A stretch of 64,000 bases of DNA from Carboxylicivirga linearis (lineage in GTDB: Bacteria > Bacteroidota > Bacteroidia > Bacteroidales > Marinilabiliaceae), in NCBI RefSeq assembly GCF_018271995.1, contig NZ_JAGUCO010000001.1, positions 558,001 through 622,000 of the forward strand, given 5' to 3'. The position numbers were made by a program, and so were the translations under genes. Under the pieces are notes generated by a model, which saw only the letters and a program-made list of their open reading frames with translations, was not told the DNA's origin and did no database searches. Positions 25,775 through 34,358 of the stretch are shown here, piece after piece (position 1 is the first letter of the stretch; the number at the start of each line of letters is the position of its first letter).

Positions 25775-26590
25775 ATGGGTCCTATTGCAGTTTTCGATTC
25801 AGGTTATGGAGGATTAACGGTTTTGAATAAGATTAGAAAACACTTACCGCAATACGACTATATTTATTTAGGTGATAATGCTCGAACCCCATATGGAACA
25901 AGATCTTTTGAGGTGGTTTATGAATACACGCTTCAGGCTGTAAGACGATTGTTTGATATGGGAGCACACCTTGTTATTCTTGCTTGTAATACGGCTTCTG
26001 CAAAAGCTTTACGAAATATTCAACAGAAAGACCTACCATTAATTGACCCGCAAAGGCGTGTGTTAGGAGTAATTCGCCCAAGTGTTGAGAAAGTTGGTGA
26101 GTTGTGTAATAGTGGTCATATGGGTGTTTTAGGTACAACAGGAACGGTACAGTCAGAATCTTATATGATGGAGATTCATAAGCTCTTTCCGAATATAAGA
26201 GTTACACAGGAAGCCTGTCCGATGTGGGTTCCTCTGGTTGAAAATAATGAGTTTAAAAGTGAAGGTGCCGACTATTTTGTCAAGAAGAATGTAAACGTTT
26301 TAATGGAGAAAGATTCGCTAATTGATACTATTATTTTAGGATGTACCCATTATCCTTTATTAGTGCCTAAGATTAAGCAATACTTGCCTGAAGGAGTAAA
26401 TATTATAGAGCAAGGTGATATTGTAGGAGAAAGCCTGAAAGATTATCTAAACCGTCATCCCGAGATGAATGCAAAATGTTCAAAAAACGGAACGATTCAT
26501 TTTTATACCACAGAAAGTGCAGAGAAGTTTAAGCAAACGGCAGGCATCTTTTTTAATGGAGATATCAACGTCGAAAAAATACATTTATAG
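25775..26590 (+). CDS. murI: Glutamate racemase
   Basis: Supplies D-glutamate for peptidoglycan. The 271-residue protein has FDSGYGGLTVL (catalytic region), LACNTASAKAL with the first catalytic Cys, and GCTHYPLL with the second. It follows the ompH terminator but keeps the usual envelope-cluster position. Confidence 0.95.
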   Translation: MGPIAVFDSGYGGLTVLNKIRKHLPQYDYIYLGDNARTPYGTRSFEVVYEYTLQAVRRLFDMGAHLVILACNTASAKALRNIQQKDLPLIDPQRRVLGVIRPSVEKVGELCNSGHMGVLGTTGTVQSESYMMEIHKLFPNIRVTQEACPMWVPLVENNEFKSEGADYFVKKNVNVLMEKDSLIDTIILGCTHYPLLVPKIKQYLPEGVNIIEQGDIVGESLKDYLNRHPEMNAKCSKNGTIHFYTTESAEKFKQTAGIFFNGDINVEKIHL

Positions 26591-26688
26591 CCACCGGAAA
26601 AAGGTCTCCGGCAGCTATATTGATATGATTGTTTATAGATAATTGTCGCCTGTTTAAGTCTAATTTCTATCTTCCAAACTCTAATTGC

Positions 26689-27207
26689 TTATTCTTCCTT
26701 GTACCAACCTGAATACATTAAGTAGTTGTTGGCAATTTTATTTATCATTTCTTTAGTTTGATTAGGCTCAATGTCCTTTACCTTTTTGGCGGGAACACCA
26801 GCATACACACTGTTAGGCTCAATAACTGTGCCTGTTAATACCAAAGAGTTGGCTGCAATAATAGAATTAGATCCTACCACTACATGATCTAAAACAGTTG
26901 CCCCAATACCAACCAGAACATTATCTTCGATTTTAGCTCCATGAATAGTTACATTATGGCCTATGGAAACATTATCGCCAATTTCAATGGTAGATTTCTG
27001 ATACAAGGTATGTAGTACCGATCCATCCTGTATGTTTACTTTGTTGCCAATGCGGATAGAGTTAACATCACCACGTAAAACTGCATTAAACCAGATACTG
27101 CAATCATCTCCAATCTCCACATCTCCGATAACAGTTGCATTTTCTGCCAAATAAACATTGTTACCCATTTTAGGAGTAAATCCTCTTACTTCTTTAATTA
27201 ATGCCAT
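26689..27207 (-). CDS. Gamma-carbonic-anhydrase-like hexapeptide-repeat protein (YrdA/PaaY type)
   Basis: The 172-residue left-handed beta-helix protein has repeated hexapeptides (IGDVEIGDDCSIW, IGDNVSIGHNVTIHG, VLVGIGATVLD, IIAANSLV) and ends YAGVPAKKVKDI. The His residues expected at the zinc site (HTLY, GHN, HG) are present, so catalysis is possible. Many relatives act in other metabolism and no specific activity is claimed. Confidence 0.87.
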   Translation of the reverse strand: MALIKEVRGFTPKMGNNVYLAENATVIGDVEIGDDCSIWFNAVLRGDVNSIRIGNKVNIQDGSVLHTLYQKSTIEIGDNVSIGHNVTIHGAKIEDNVLVGIGATVLDHVVVGSNSIIAANSLVLTGTVIEPNSVYAGVPAKKVKDIEPNQTKEMINKIANNYLMYSGWYKEE

Positions 27208-27547
27208 TGTATAATGTAAAATTTGTGTTTGTTTTTAAATAATAGATTGTACAAAAATACAATCATCTGCTTAAGAATTTACATTCAAGAGCGGCTAATG
27301 TTGCATTTCAATAAAAAAGAAAGAGGTATTAAGAATAAATGTTCAAAACCTGCTATACAACAGTTTATAAAAAGCGCTCGAATATGACAAAGGTCACTTA
27401 ATGAAGAAGTGCTTATCAATACCTTTACTGTAAATTTTGTAAGAAATTAATGTATTTATAACTTAGATGAAGGCATTAATGTTATTACAAGGCGTGAGCA
27501 TAACATTATAACAATAACCGAGTTACTTAAATCAGAACTTGTCGATC
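27208..27547. other. Intergenic region upstream of korA
   Basis: These 340 bp hold no convincing gene. A short dyad TGAC-AAAG-GTCA lies at 27385-27396 and could be a regulator half-site pair. AT-rich sequence with repeated ATAACA words runs from 27495 to 27520. No TAnnTTTG box with proper spacing was found. Confidence 0.4.
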
Positions 27548-29395
27548 ATGGGTAAAAGATCAAAAGTTATCGAAAAAGAAGAGGTAGTTGTAAGGTTTTC
27601 TGGCGATTCCGGTGACGGAATGCAGCTAACCGGAACATTATTTTCCTACACTTCTGCAATTTTTGGAAATGACATTTCCACGTTCCCCGATTATCCTGCT
27701 GAGATCAGGGCTCCACAAGGAACCATTAGCGGCGTATCAGGATTTCAAATTCATTTTGGGCATTCAGAGGTTTACACACCAGGCGATTATTGCGATGTTC
27801 TGGTGGCTATGAATCCGGCGGCTTTAAAAGCAAATGCCAAATGGATGAAACCCGGGGGAACCATCATACTGGATGTTGACAGCTGTGATGAGAAAAATTT
27901 AGTCAAAGCCGGATATCATACTGATGATCCTATAATTGAAGACAAATTAGGGGATTATCATATTGTAAAGGCTCCCATTACCACTTTAACCAAAGAGAGT
28001 TTAAAGGATATGGGCCTTGATAATAAGAGTATCCTGCGAAGCAAAAATATGTATGCTTTAGGATTGGTTTATTGGGTCTTCGATCGCCCATTGGGTCATA
28101 CAAAAGAATATATTCAAAAGAAGTTTAAAAAGAATCCTTTAATTGTTGAAGCCAATTTAAAGGTATTGGATGATGGGTATAACTATGGTAATATAATACA
28201 GGCAGTTACACCTTCGTATCATATTCATCCGGCAGATATAAAGAAAGGTAAATATCGTAACTTAAGCGGTAATACAGCCGTTGCCTGGGGTTTTCTGGCT
28301 GCTGCAGAAAAAAGTAATCTGAAGTTGTTTTTAGGTTCATATCCTATTACTCCAGCTACCGAAATATTACAGGAGTTAAGTGCTCGTAAAGATTTGGGCG
28401 TTAAAGTATTTCAGGCAGAAGATGAAATTGCCGGTATTTGTACAGCAATAGGAGCCAGTTTTGCTGGTAGTCTTGCCATCACAACCACTTCAGGACCCGG
28501 TTTAGCGCTAAAAGGTGAAGCCATTGGTTTGGCAGTGATGGCTGAACTTCCAATTGTTATTGTAAATGTGCAGCGTGGAGGACCGTCAACAGGTTTGCCC
28601 ACAAAGACAGAGCAGTCTGATTTAATGCAGGCTTTATATGGACGTAATGGAGAAAGTCCGGTGGTAGTTATTGCAGCAAGCTCTCCGACCAATAGTTTTG
28701 ATTATGCTTTTTATGCGGCCAAGGTAGCAGTAGAGCATATGACACCAGTTATTTTACTAACCGACGGATTTATTGCCAACGGTACTCAACCATGGTTAAT
28801 TCCGGATTTGGCTGATTGGCCCGAAATTAATGTGCCTAAGGTAGATGAAGGGATGAAAGATTGGAATGCGTATCAACGCGATCCGGAATCACTGTCACGT
28901 TACTGGGCAACTCCCGGTACTAAAGGGTTTGAACATCGTTTGGGTGGGTTAGAGAAAGATGCTGTAACAGGAGCTGTTTCTCATGATGCCATGAATCATC
29001 AGAAAATGGTTGAAATACGAGAAGAGAAAGTGCAACGTGTAGCTAATCATATTCCGGAACTGGAAGTGATAGGTGAAGATGATGCAGAACTTTTAATCGT
29101 AGGTTGGGGTGGTACTTTTGGACACCTTTTTACTGCATATGAGGAATTAACGCATGAAGGCCATCATGTTGCATTGGCGCATTTCAATTATATCAAACCT
29201 CTTCCTTTAAATACCTATGATGTATTAAAAAGGTATAAGAAGATTGTGGTTTGTGAATTAAATATGGGCCAGTTTGCCAATTATCTTACAATGAATTTTC
29301 CTGATTTGGAATACAAGAAATTTAATAAGATACAAGGGCAACCGTTTACGGTGGTTGAATTAAAAGAACATTTTAAATCATTGCTGGAGGAATAG
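27548..29395 (+). CDS. korA: 2-oxoacid:ferredoxin oxidoreductase, fused gamma-alpha subunit (2-oxoglutarate type)
   Basis: About 615 residues from ATG 27548; a TTG at 27539 is less likely. The N-terminal gamma domain (residues 10-190, VVRFSGDSGDGMQLTG, EIRAPQGTISGVSG) is fused to the alpha (pyrimidine-binding) domain (from about 230, SYPITPATEILQ, FQAEDEIAGICTAIGASFAG, TTTSGPGLALKGEAIGLA). A transketolase-C-like end follows (GWGGTFGHL). With KorB it oxidises 2-oxoglutarate to succinyl-CoA, reducing ferredoxin. The fused form is typical of Bacteroidota. 2-oxoglutarate as substrate is inferred from subunit architecture. Confidence 0.92.
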   Translation: MGKRSKVIEKEEVVVRFSGDSGDGMQLTGTLFSYTSAIFGNDISTFPDYPAEIRAPQGTISGVSGFQIHFGHSEVYTPGDYCDVLVAMNPAALKANAKWMKPGGTIILDVDSCDEKNLVKAGYHTDDPIIEDKLGDYHIVKAPITTLTKESLKDMGLDNKSILRSKNMYALGLVYWVFDRPLGHTKEYIQKKFKKNPLIVEANLKVLDDGYNYGNIIQAVTPSYHIHPADIKKGKYRNLSGNTAVAWGFLAAAEKSNLKLFLGSYPITPATEILQELSARKDLGVKVFQAEDEIAGICTAIGASFAGSLAITTTSGPGLALKGEAIGLAVMAELPIVIVNVQRGGPSTGLPTKTEQSDLMQALYGRNGESPVVVIAASSPTNSFDYAFYAAKVAVEHMTPVILLTDGFIANGTQPWLIPDLADWPEINVPKVDEGMKDWNAYQRDPESLSRYWATPGTKGFEHRLGGLEKDAVTGAVSHDAMNHQKMVEIREEKVQRVANHIPELEVIGEDDAELLIVGWGGTFGHLFTAYEELTHEGHHVALAHFNYIKPLPLNTYDVLKRYKKIVVCELNMGQFANYLTMNFPDLEYKKFNKIQGQPFTVVELKEHFKSLLEE

Positions 29396-30415
29396 ATGAT
29401 GTCAGTAGAAAATCAATTAAAGTTTACCGATTTTAAAAGCGATCAGAGTGTTAAATGGTGCCCGGGATGTGGTGATCATGCAATTCTGAATTCTGTTCAA
29501 AAAGCAATGGCTAATCTTGGATATTCCAATGAAGATGTTGCAGTTATATCTGGTATTGGATGTTCATCCCGATTTCCTTATTACATGGAAACGTATGGCT
29601 TTCATACCATTCATGGTCGTGGTTCGGCTATTGCCTCAGGAGTTAAAGTTGCCAATCCTAAACTAAAGGTTTGGCAAATTACGGGTGATGGTGATGCACT
29701 GGCTATTGGAGGTAATCACTTTATTCATACCATTCGACGTAATGTTGATTTGAATGTGATTCTTTTTAATAACCAGATTTATGGATTGACAAAAGGACAA
29801 TATTCACCTACTTCAAAACGGGGTTTTATCTCTAAAACATCACCTTTCGGAACAGTTGAATCACCTTTCCGTCCAGGTGAATTGTGTATAGGTGCGCGTG
29901 GCCATTTCTTTGCCCGTTGCATTGATAAAGATTTAAAACACTCTGTGGAAATGATGGAGGAAGCTGCCGGTCATCAGGGGACTTCAATAATTGAAGTTTT
30001 ACAAAACTGTGTAATCTATAACGATAAAACACACAATGCAATAACCGATAAAGCGCATTCCGAAGATCGGACCATCAAACTGGAACATGGCAAGCCCATG
30101 ATTTTTGGTAAGGAAAAAAATAAAGGATTGCTGTTGGATGGTTTGAACCTAAAAGTTGTGACCATTGGCGAAAACGGAGTTACTGAAGGTGATATTTTGG
30201 TACATGATGCTCATTGTGAAGATACAACTTTACACCTGAAGCTGGCTGATATGGAGTATCCCGACTTTCCTGTTGCACTGGGCGTGATTAGAGCAGTAAA
30301 AGCACCGGTTTATGATCAGTGTGTGGAAACACAGCTGGAGGAGGTGCAGGAAATAAGTAAGATTAAATCTTTTAATGATTTGATACACTCGGGTGATACC
30401 TGGGATGTTGAATAA
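29396..30415 (+). CDS. korB: 2-oxoacid:ferredoxin oxidoreductase, beta subunit
   Basis: The 339-residue thiamine-diphosphate subunit shows WCPGCGDHAIL, GIGCSSRFPYY, HTIHGRGSAIASG and the TPP motif GDGDALAIGGNHFIHT...N. The ATG abuts the korA stop; a second ATG follows directly. It pairs with KorA. Electrons go to ferredoxin, consistent with anaerobic central metabolism. A terminator lies 25 bp downstream. Confidence 0.93.
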   Translation: MMSVENQLKFTDFKSDQSVKWCPGCGDHAILNSVQKAMANLGYSNEDVAVISGIGCSSRFPYYMETYGFHTIHGRGSAIASGVKVANPKLKVWQITGDGDALAIGGNHFIHTIRRNVDLNVILFNNQIYGLTKGQYSPTSKRGFISKTSPFGTVESPFRPGELCIGARGHFFARCIDKDLKHSVEMMEEAAGHQGTSIIEVLQNCVIYNDKTHNAITDKAHSEDRTIKLEHGKPMIFGKEKNKGLLLDGLNLKVVTIGENGVTEGDILVHDAHCEDTTLHLKLADMEYPDFPVALGVIRAVKAPVYDQCVETQLEEVQEISKIKSFNDLIHSGDTWDVE

Positions 30416-30440
30416 ACGACAGAATGAACACCTGTCTTAT

Positions 30441-30470
30441 AGCCGTGATAATTAATTTATCACGGCTTTT
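30441..30470 (+). terminator. Intrinsic terminator of korAB
   Basis: Perfect 11-bp stem agccgtgataa (30441-30451) / ttatcacggct (30457-30467) and a short T tail. The 3' arm overlaps the last codons of the convergent tetR gene. Confidence 0.85.
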
Positions 30471-31146
30471 CATTGTTCAATAGTTTTGATACAAAATGGC
30501 ATAACATTTCCTTAACCGGGCTGTAATCTTCGTCTGATATTTTAATGTCTGTCAGTCGGGGCAGGTGAACTGCAAAAAAACTATGGTTGTTTGCCATTTC
30601 AATCAGGTTACTGGCTAATGCATGTGGATACTTAAATTGCGGATCTACCTCTTCAATTACTTTTGCAATTTTCTCCGATAATTCTTTAAAATTTATAAAG
30701 AAACCATCTTTGTTATCCTTATCCACTGCTTTGGTATGATAGGCTTTAGCTCCTTCGGCAATCACCAATCTTTGCAAAATACTTTCGTTGACATACTCAA
30801 TGGCCGGATTTTCGCGATAGGCTTCAACCAGGGTATCAATAATGATGTTTAGTTTTTTTCTACTTGATTCAATATTGAGCGTATTGATGTCAATTAAGTA
30901 GCTTAACCATTCCCAGTACCACGAAACCAAATATATAAGTAATAGATGTTTATTTTCGAAATAGCGGTAAATAGAGGCCTCAGTTGATTTGATTTTACCT
31001 GCCAGTTTCTTAAAAGTAAATGATTCAAAACCTATCTCATCTATCAGAAGGATGCTGTTTTTTATTATTTTCTGTCCCAAAGGGGTTTCCTGAGGATCTC
31101 TCAGGTATAGCTTTGGATTAAGGCTTATTTTAATTCCTATCGACAT
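30460..31146 (-). CDS. TetR/AcrR-family transcriptional regulator
   Basis: About 228 residues from MSIGIKISLNPKLYL; 15 further codons upstream look non-coding. The HTH lies at residues 25-70 (ILLIDEIGFESFTFKKLAGKI, TEASIYRYFENKHLLL), with a helical ligand domain after it. The gene is divergent from the SulP transporter, and the spacer holds a perfect 10-bp-arm palindrome (31235-31260), a likely operator. The ligand is unknown. Its stop lies inside the korB terminator. Confidence 0.88.
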   Translation of the reverse strand: MSIGIKISLNPKLYLRDPQETPLGQKIIKNSILLIDEIGFESFTFKKLAGKIKSTEASIYRYFENKHLLLIYLVSWYWEWLSYLIDINTLNIESSRKKLNIIIDTLVEAYRENPAIEYVNESILQRLVIAEGAKAYHTKAVDKDNKDGFFINFKELSEKIAKVIEEVDPQFKYPHALASNLIEMANNHSFFAVHLPRLTDIKISDEDYSPVKEMLCHFVSKLLNNEKP

Positions 31147-31234
31147 TCGGATTGTATGTTTAAAGCAAAAATAATCTTTTCTGCAAAACAAAATTGATAA
31201 TGGAGCGTTAAAGTAAAGTGTTCTTGAGTAATAG

Positions 31235-31260
31235 TAATACTATCATTATAGATAGTATTA
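31235..31260. promoter_or_regulatory. Probable TetR operator (perfect inverted repeat)
   Basis: TAATACTATC (31235-31244), six bases, then GATAGTATTA (31251-31260) form a perfect 10-bp inverted repeat. A partial extra half-site (TAGTATT) follows at 31263-31269. It sits between divergent tetR and sulP, 43 bp before the sulP start, as TetR operators usually do. Confidence 0.7.
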
Positions 31261-31302
31261 GTTAGTATTCTCTAATCCATTGAATCAGTGAAATTATAGT
31301 CT

Positions 31303-32901
31303 ATGAAAGAAAAAAAGAATGTCAGTTTACTGGGCAGCTTAAAACAGGATTTTCCTGCTTCAATAGTTGTGTTCCTTGTTGCAGTGCCTCTGTGTTTAGG
31401 TATTGCCTTAGCTTCCGGAGCTCCCTTGTTTTCAGGAATCATTTCAGGAATTATTGGTGGAATTGTGGTAGGAGCCATTAGTGGTTCTCAGTTAGGTGTA
31501 AGTGGGCCTGCAGCAGGTTTGGCTGTTATTGTTCTATCCGCCATAAGTGAGTTAGGAGCTTTTGAAACGTTTCTTTTAGCGGTAGTTATTAGTGGTATCA
31601 TTCAAGTTGTTTTAGGATTTGCCAAGGCAGGAATAATAGGTTACTACTTTCCGTCTTCGGTGATTAAAGGGATGTTATCTGGTATTGGTATCATTATTAT
31701 CCTCAAACAAATACCTCATGCCTTTGGGTATGATAAAGATTTTGAAGGAAGTTTAGCCTTTGTACAACCCGATGGACACAATACGCTTACCGAGTTATAT
31801 CATATGCTGGGAGCGATTAGTCCCGGTGCTGTTATTATTACTATCGTTTCAATGATTGTGCTGATACTATGGGAGCGTCCGTTTATGAAGCGCATTCGAT
31901 TATTTAATATTATCCAGGGACCTTTAGTAGTTGTAATATTCGGTATTATTCTCAATCTTATTTTCTCTGGTTCTGAATCGTTCGCATTACGCGCAGAACA
32001 AGTGGTAGCCATTCCGGTTGCTGAAAGTTTCACTGGATTTTTGGGTCAATTTACCTTCCCCGATTTCAGCCAATGGTTGAATAAAGATATTTGGATTATT
32101 GGTGCAACTATTGCCATAGTTGCCAGTCTTGAAACCCTACTTTGTTTGGAAGCGACCGATAAGTTGGATCCCCATAAAAGAATTACCCCTGTTAATTTGG
32201 AATTGAAAGCACAGGGAATAGGTAATATTTTATCAGGTTTAGTAGGAGGATTACCAATTACACAAGTAATTGTTCGTAGTTCAACCAACATACAATCAGG
32301 CGGACAGACAAAGATGTCAGCCATTTTTCATGGTGTCATCATGTTAATTAGTGCAATGGCTATTCCAAAAATTCTGAATTTAATCCCCTTGGCCAGTCTG
32401 GCAGCTATACTTTTTGTAGTGGGGTATAAATTAGCCAAACCTGTTGTTTTTAAGCAAATGTATAAGCTGGGTAAAGAGCATTTTGCTCCTTTCATGGTTA
32501 CCATAGTTGGTATCATTTTTACCGATTTGCTAATTGGTATCATCATGGGATTGGTTGTAGCTGTAATGTACATTCTTTATAACAATTTCAAAAAGCCATT
32601 TTTGGTTGAGTCGGAAGATGACCTGAAAAATGGAGTCATCCATTTGAGTCTGGCGCAGGATGTTACTTTTATCAATAAGGCCAGTATTATGAATACCCTT
32701 AGCGAAATACCCAATGGAGCAAAAGTTGTGATAGATGCTTCTAAATCCATCAATATCGATCAGGATGTAATTGAAATCATCAGAGAGTTTGAAACAAACG
32801 CTGAGTACAGAGATATTGATCTTACCATTAAGAAGCGGGAGAAAAGAGGCGTTAGTAATCAACGACGAATTGTAGAATCGGCATTAAGTATGAGTAATTA
32901 A
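31303..32901 (+). CDS. SulP-family anion transporter, probably bicarbonate
   Basis: The 532-residue protein has about 10-12 transmembrane helices (VFLVAVPLCLGIALASGAPLF, then SGPAAGLAVIVL as the SulP signature region). A short cytosolic STAS-like tail begins about residue 440 (VIHLSLAQDVTFINKASI, KVVIDASKSINID). SulP proteins move sulfate, bicarbonate and other anions. A beta carbonic anhydrase starts 15 bp downstream, so bicarbonate uptake (BicA-like) is the favoured role. No sulfate-assimilation genes are nearby. Confidence 0.88.
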   Translation: MKEKKNVSLLGSLKQDFPASIVVFLVAVPLCLGIALASGAPLFSGIISGIIGGIVVGAISGSQLGVSGPAAGLAVIVLSAISELGAFETFLLAVVISGIIQVVLGFAKAGIIGYYFPSSVIKGMLSGIGIIIILKQIPHAFGYDKDFEGSLAFVQPDGHNTLTELYHMLGAISPGAVIITIVSMIVLILWERPFMKRIRLFNIIQGPLVVVIFGIILNLIFSGSESFALRAEQVVAIPVAESFTGFLGQFTFPDFSQWLNKDIWIIGATIAIVASLETLLCLEATDKLDPHKRITPVNLELKAQGIGNILSGLVGGLPITQVIVRSSTNIQSGGQTKMSAIFHGVIMLISAMAIPKILNLIPLASLAAILFVVGYKLAKPVVFKQMYKLGKEHFAPFMVTIVGIIFTDLLIGIIMGLVVAVMYILYNNFKKPFLVESEDDLKNGVIHLSLAQDVTFINKASIMNTLSEIPNGAKVVIDASKSINIDQDVIEIIREFETNAEYRDIDLTIKKREKRGVSNQRRIVESALSMSN

Positions 32902-32916
32902 TTAAATCCCAATGTT

Positions 32917-33549
32917 ATGAATAATTTAATGACACAAACCAAAAATTCGCAGTCGCAGATTAGTTCTGCAGAGGCCCTTAAAATGTTGATTGATGGAAAC
33001 AGGCGATTTGTTGAGAGCAATGTATTGAACCGTGATTTTATACAACAGATTAATGAAACATCGGATGCTCAGTACCCGTTTGCTGCAATTGTAAGTTGCA
33101 TCGACTCACGTATACCAACAGAAATTGTTTTTGATCAGGGAATTGGTGATGTTTTCAATGTTAGAATTGCAGGTAATATTGTGAATGAAGATATTTTAGG
33201 TAGTCTTGAATTTGCCTGTAAAATAAGTGGATCGAAGTTAATAGTTGTGATGGGCCACACAAACTGTGGCGCCATTAAAGGTGCGTGCGATGATGCCCAA
33301 CTGGGTAATTTATCTGTTTTGCTTAAGAAAATAAAACCAGCAGTAGATAGTATTCACACCAACTTTGGTGTTGACCGTAGTTCCGAGAATCTCACATTTG
33401 TAAATAAAGTTGCAGAAAAAAATGTAGAAATAACTATCCAAAAACTACTGGATGACAGTAAAGTATTGAAAGAGTTATACGAGAGTGGAGAGATTGATAT
33501 TGTAGGAGCCATGTATGATGTAAATACCGGAAAAGTGAAATTTTCATAG
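32917..33549 (+). CDS. Beta-class carbonic anhydrase
   Basis: The 210-residue enzyme has the zinc motif CIDSR (C and D-R dyad) and HTNCG (H and C), plus the GNIVNEDILGSLEFA block. It interconverts CO2 and bicarbonate. There is no signal peptide, so it is cytoplasmic. It is coupled to the SulP gene (15 bp) and, with it, forms a probable bicarbonate-handling operon under the divergent TetR regulator. Met1 or Met5 may be the start. Confidence 0.94.
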   Translation: MNNLMTQTKNSQSQISSAEALKMLIDGNRRFVESNVLNRDFIQQINETSDAQYPFAAIVSCIDSRIPTEIVFDQGIGDVFNVRIAGNIVNEDILGSLEFACKISGSKLIVVMGHTNCGAIKGACDDAQLGNLSVLLKKIKPAVDSIHTNFGVDRSSENLTFVNKVAEKNVEITIQKLLDDSKVLKELYESGEIDIVGAMYDVNTGKVKFS

Positions 33550-33599
33550 TTTTCTCATTATTATATAGTAGCCATAATAATAGTGTTTTAGGTTGATTG

Positions 33600-33637
33600 A
33601 AAAAGCTTGTGGTTAATACTGCAGGCTTTTTGGTTTT
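33600..33637 (+). terminator. Intrinsic terminator of the SulP-carbonic anhydrase operon
   Basis: Stem aaaaagc (33600-33606) / gcttttt (33625-33631), extended inward by wobble pairs, followed by a T-rich tail. Confidence 0.7.
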
Positions 33638-33736
33638 TTACGCTTTTATAGCCACAATTACATATTGCAAACAAAAGAATTGGTGATGGACAATAACTTT
33701 TGAGATTATTAAAGTAATATGATGGAACATTTTGCT

Positions 33737-33944
33737 TAGCGAGCAACTATTTCACTTAGGATTGTAACAATTTTACATAGGCGAGAAAGATATTTATTAG
33801 AGCGAGTCGTAAATAAACCCAGGCGAGGCACAAATATGATAGAGCGAGCTAAGCTCGCCTACCTATATACATAGCTCGCTTAAGTAAATAGGCAGCTCGC
33901 CTGATCAAAAACATAGCTCGCCAATATAAAAATTACACTCGCCT
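33737..33944. repeat. Mirror-symmetric array of (A/T)GGCGAG boxes at exact 21-bp spacing
   Basis: GCGAG starts at 33739, 33781, 33802, 33823 and 33844; a degenerate copy sits in phase at 33760. After a central dyad GCGAGCT-A-AGCTCGC (33844-33858) the complement CTCGC starts at 33854, 33875, 33896, 33917 and 33938. Every interval is 21 bp (42 where the degenerate copy lies). The spacers are 14 bp, AT-rich and not conserved. The two arms are symmetric about base 33851. No ORF covers it. The pattern suggests a cooperative protein-binding site; its role is unknown. Confidence 0.9.
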
Positions 33945-34145
33945 TATTATATTAGTGCTATAATTTTTAATTCTGATGCAATTCGTTACTAATATCCAGA
34001 GTTCGACAGTAATTTTAGGTTCATAACAGAGATTGATCTATATCATAAAAATGCATTTGTGAATGATATTTTATCATTAAATTGCAGCTCTAATAATGAA
34101 TTTAAAAGTTTTTTGAGGTGCTTCGGATAAAAATGGAATCGATTG

Positions 34146-34178
34146 TTTGGAATATTCAAAATATATTTCTCATATTTG
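34146..34178 (+). promoter_or_regulatory. Promoter of the trp operon
   Basis: TTTG at 34146-34149 and CATATTTG at 34171-34178 (one base off TAnnTTTG) are separated by 21 bases. The predicted RNA start is near 34185, about 15 bases before the leader-peptide ATG. Confidence 0.5.
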
Positions 34179-34199
34179 CATCTCAACAACAAGGAAATA

Positions 34200-34262
34200 A
34201 TGAATTTGATTACAAAAAATACAGGCTGGTGGCACCATTTAATACTTTCAACAAGGAGTTGA
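34200..34262 (+). CDS. trpL: trp operon leader peptide (tandem Trp codons)
   Basis: A 20-codon ORF reads MNLITKNTGWWHHLILSTRS. The two adjacent Trp codons are at 34227-34232 and two His codons follow. AAGGAA lies 5 bases upstream as a ribosome-binding site. A strong terminator follows 31 bases after the stop, then trpE. This is the classic arrangement of ribosome-mediated attenuation: stalling at scarce Trp-tRNA prevents termination. Confidence 0.88.
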   Translation: MNLITKNTGWWHHLILSTRS

Positions 34263-34333
34263 GGGCCATAGCCGTATACAGTATAACGAACACAAGAAGG
34301 CTTACCTAACTCCAGGTAAGCCTTCTTTTTTTT
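34224..34333 (+). terminator. trp attenuator (terminator with competing antiterminator)
   Basis: Terminator: perfect 14-bp stem aagaaggcttacct (34294-34307) / aggtaagccttctt (34314-34327) with a 6-base loop and a T-run to 34333. Antiterminator: ggagttgagg (34255-34264) can pair with cctaactcc (34305-34313), taking the stem's top and loop. A pre-emptor stem pairs the Trp-codon segment ggctggtggc (34224-34233) with gccatagcc (34265-34273). The antiterminator strand includes the leader stop codon, so a ribosome finishing the peptide would block it. Confidence 0.85.
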
Positions 34334-34358
34334 AATTAAATTGTGAAAAACTAAACCA

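Noticed and set aside
33737-33944. CRISPR array
   Set aside because: The repeated unit is only 5-7 bp with 14-bp spacers, the orientation flips in the middle, and no cas genes are present.
34118-34309. 63-codon ORF on + over trpL
   Set aside because: It is out of frame with the convincing WW leader and crosses the terminator arm; no ribosome-binding site.
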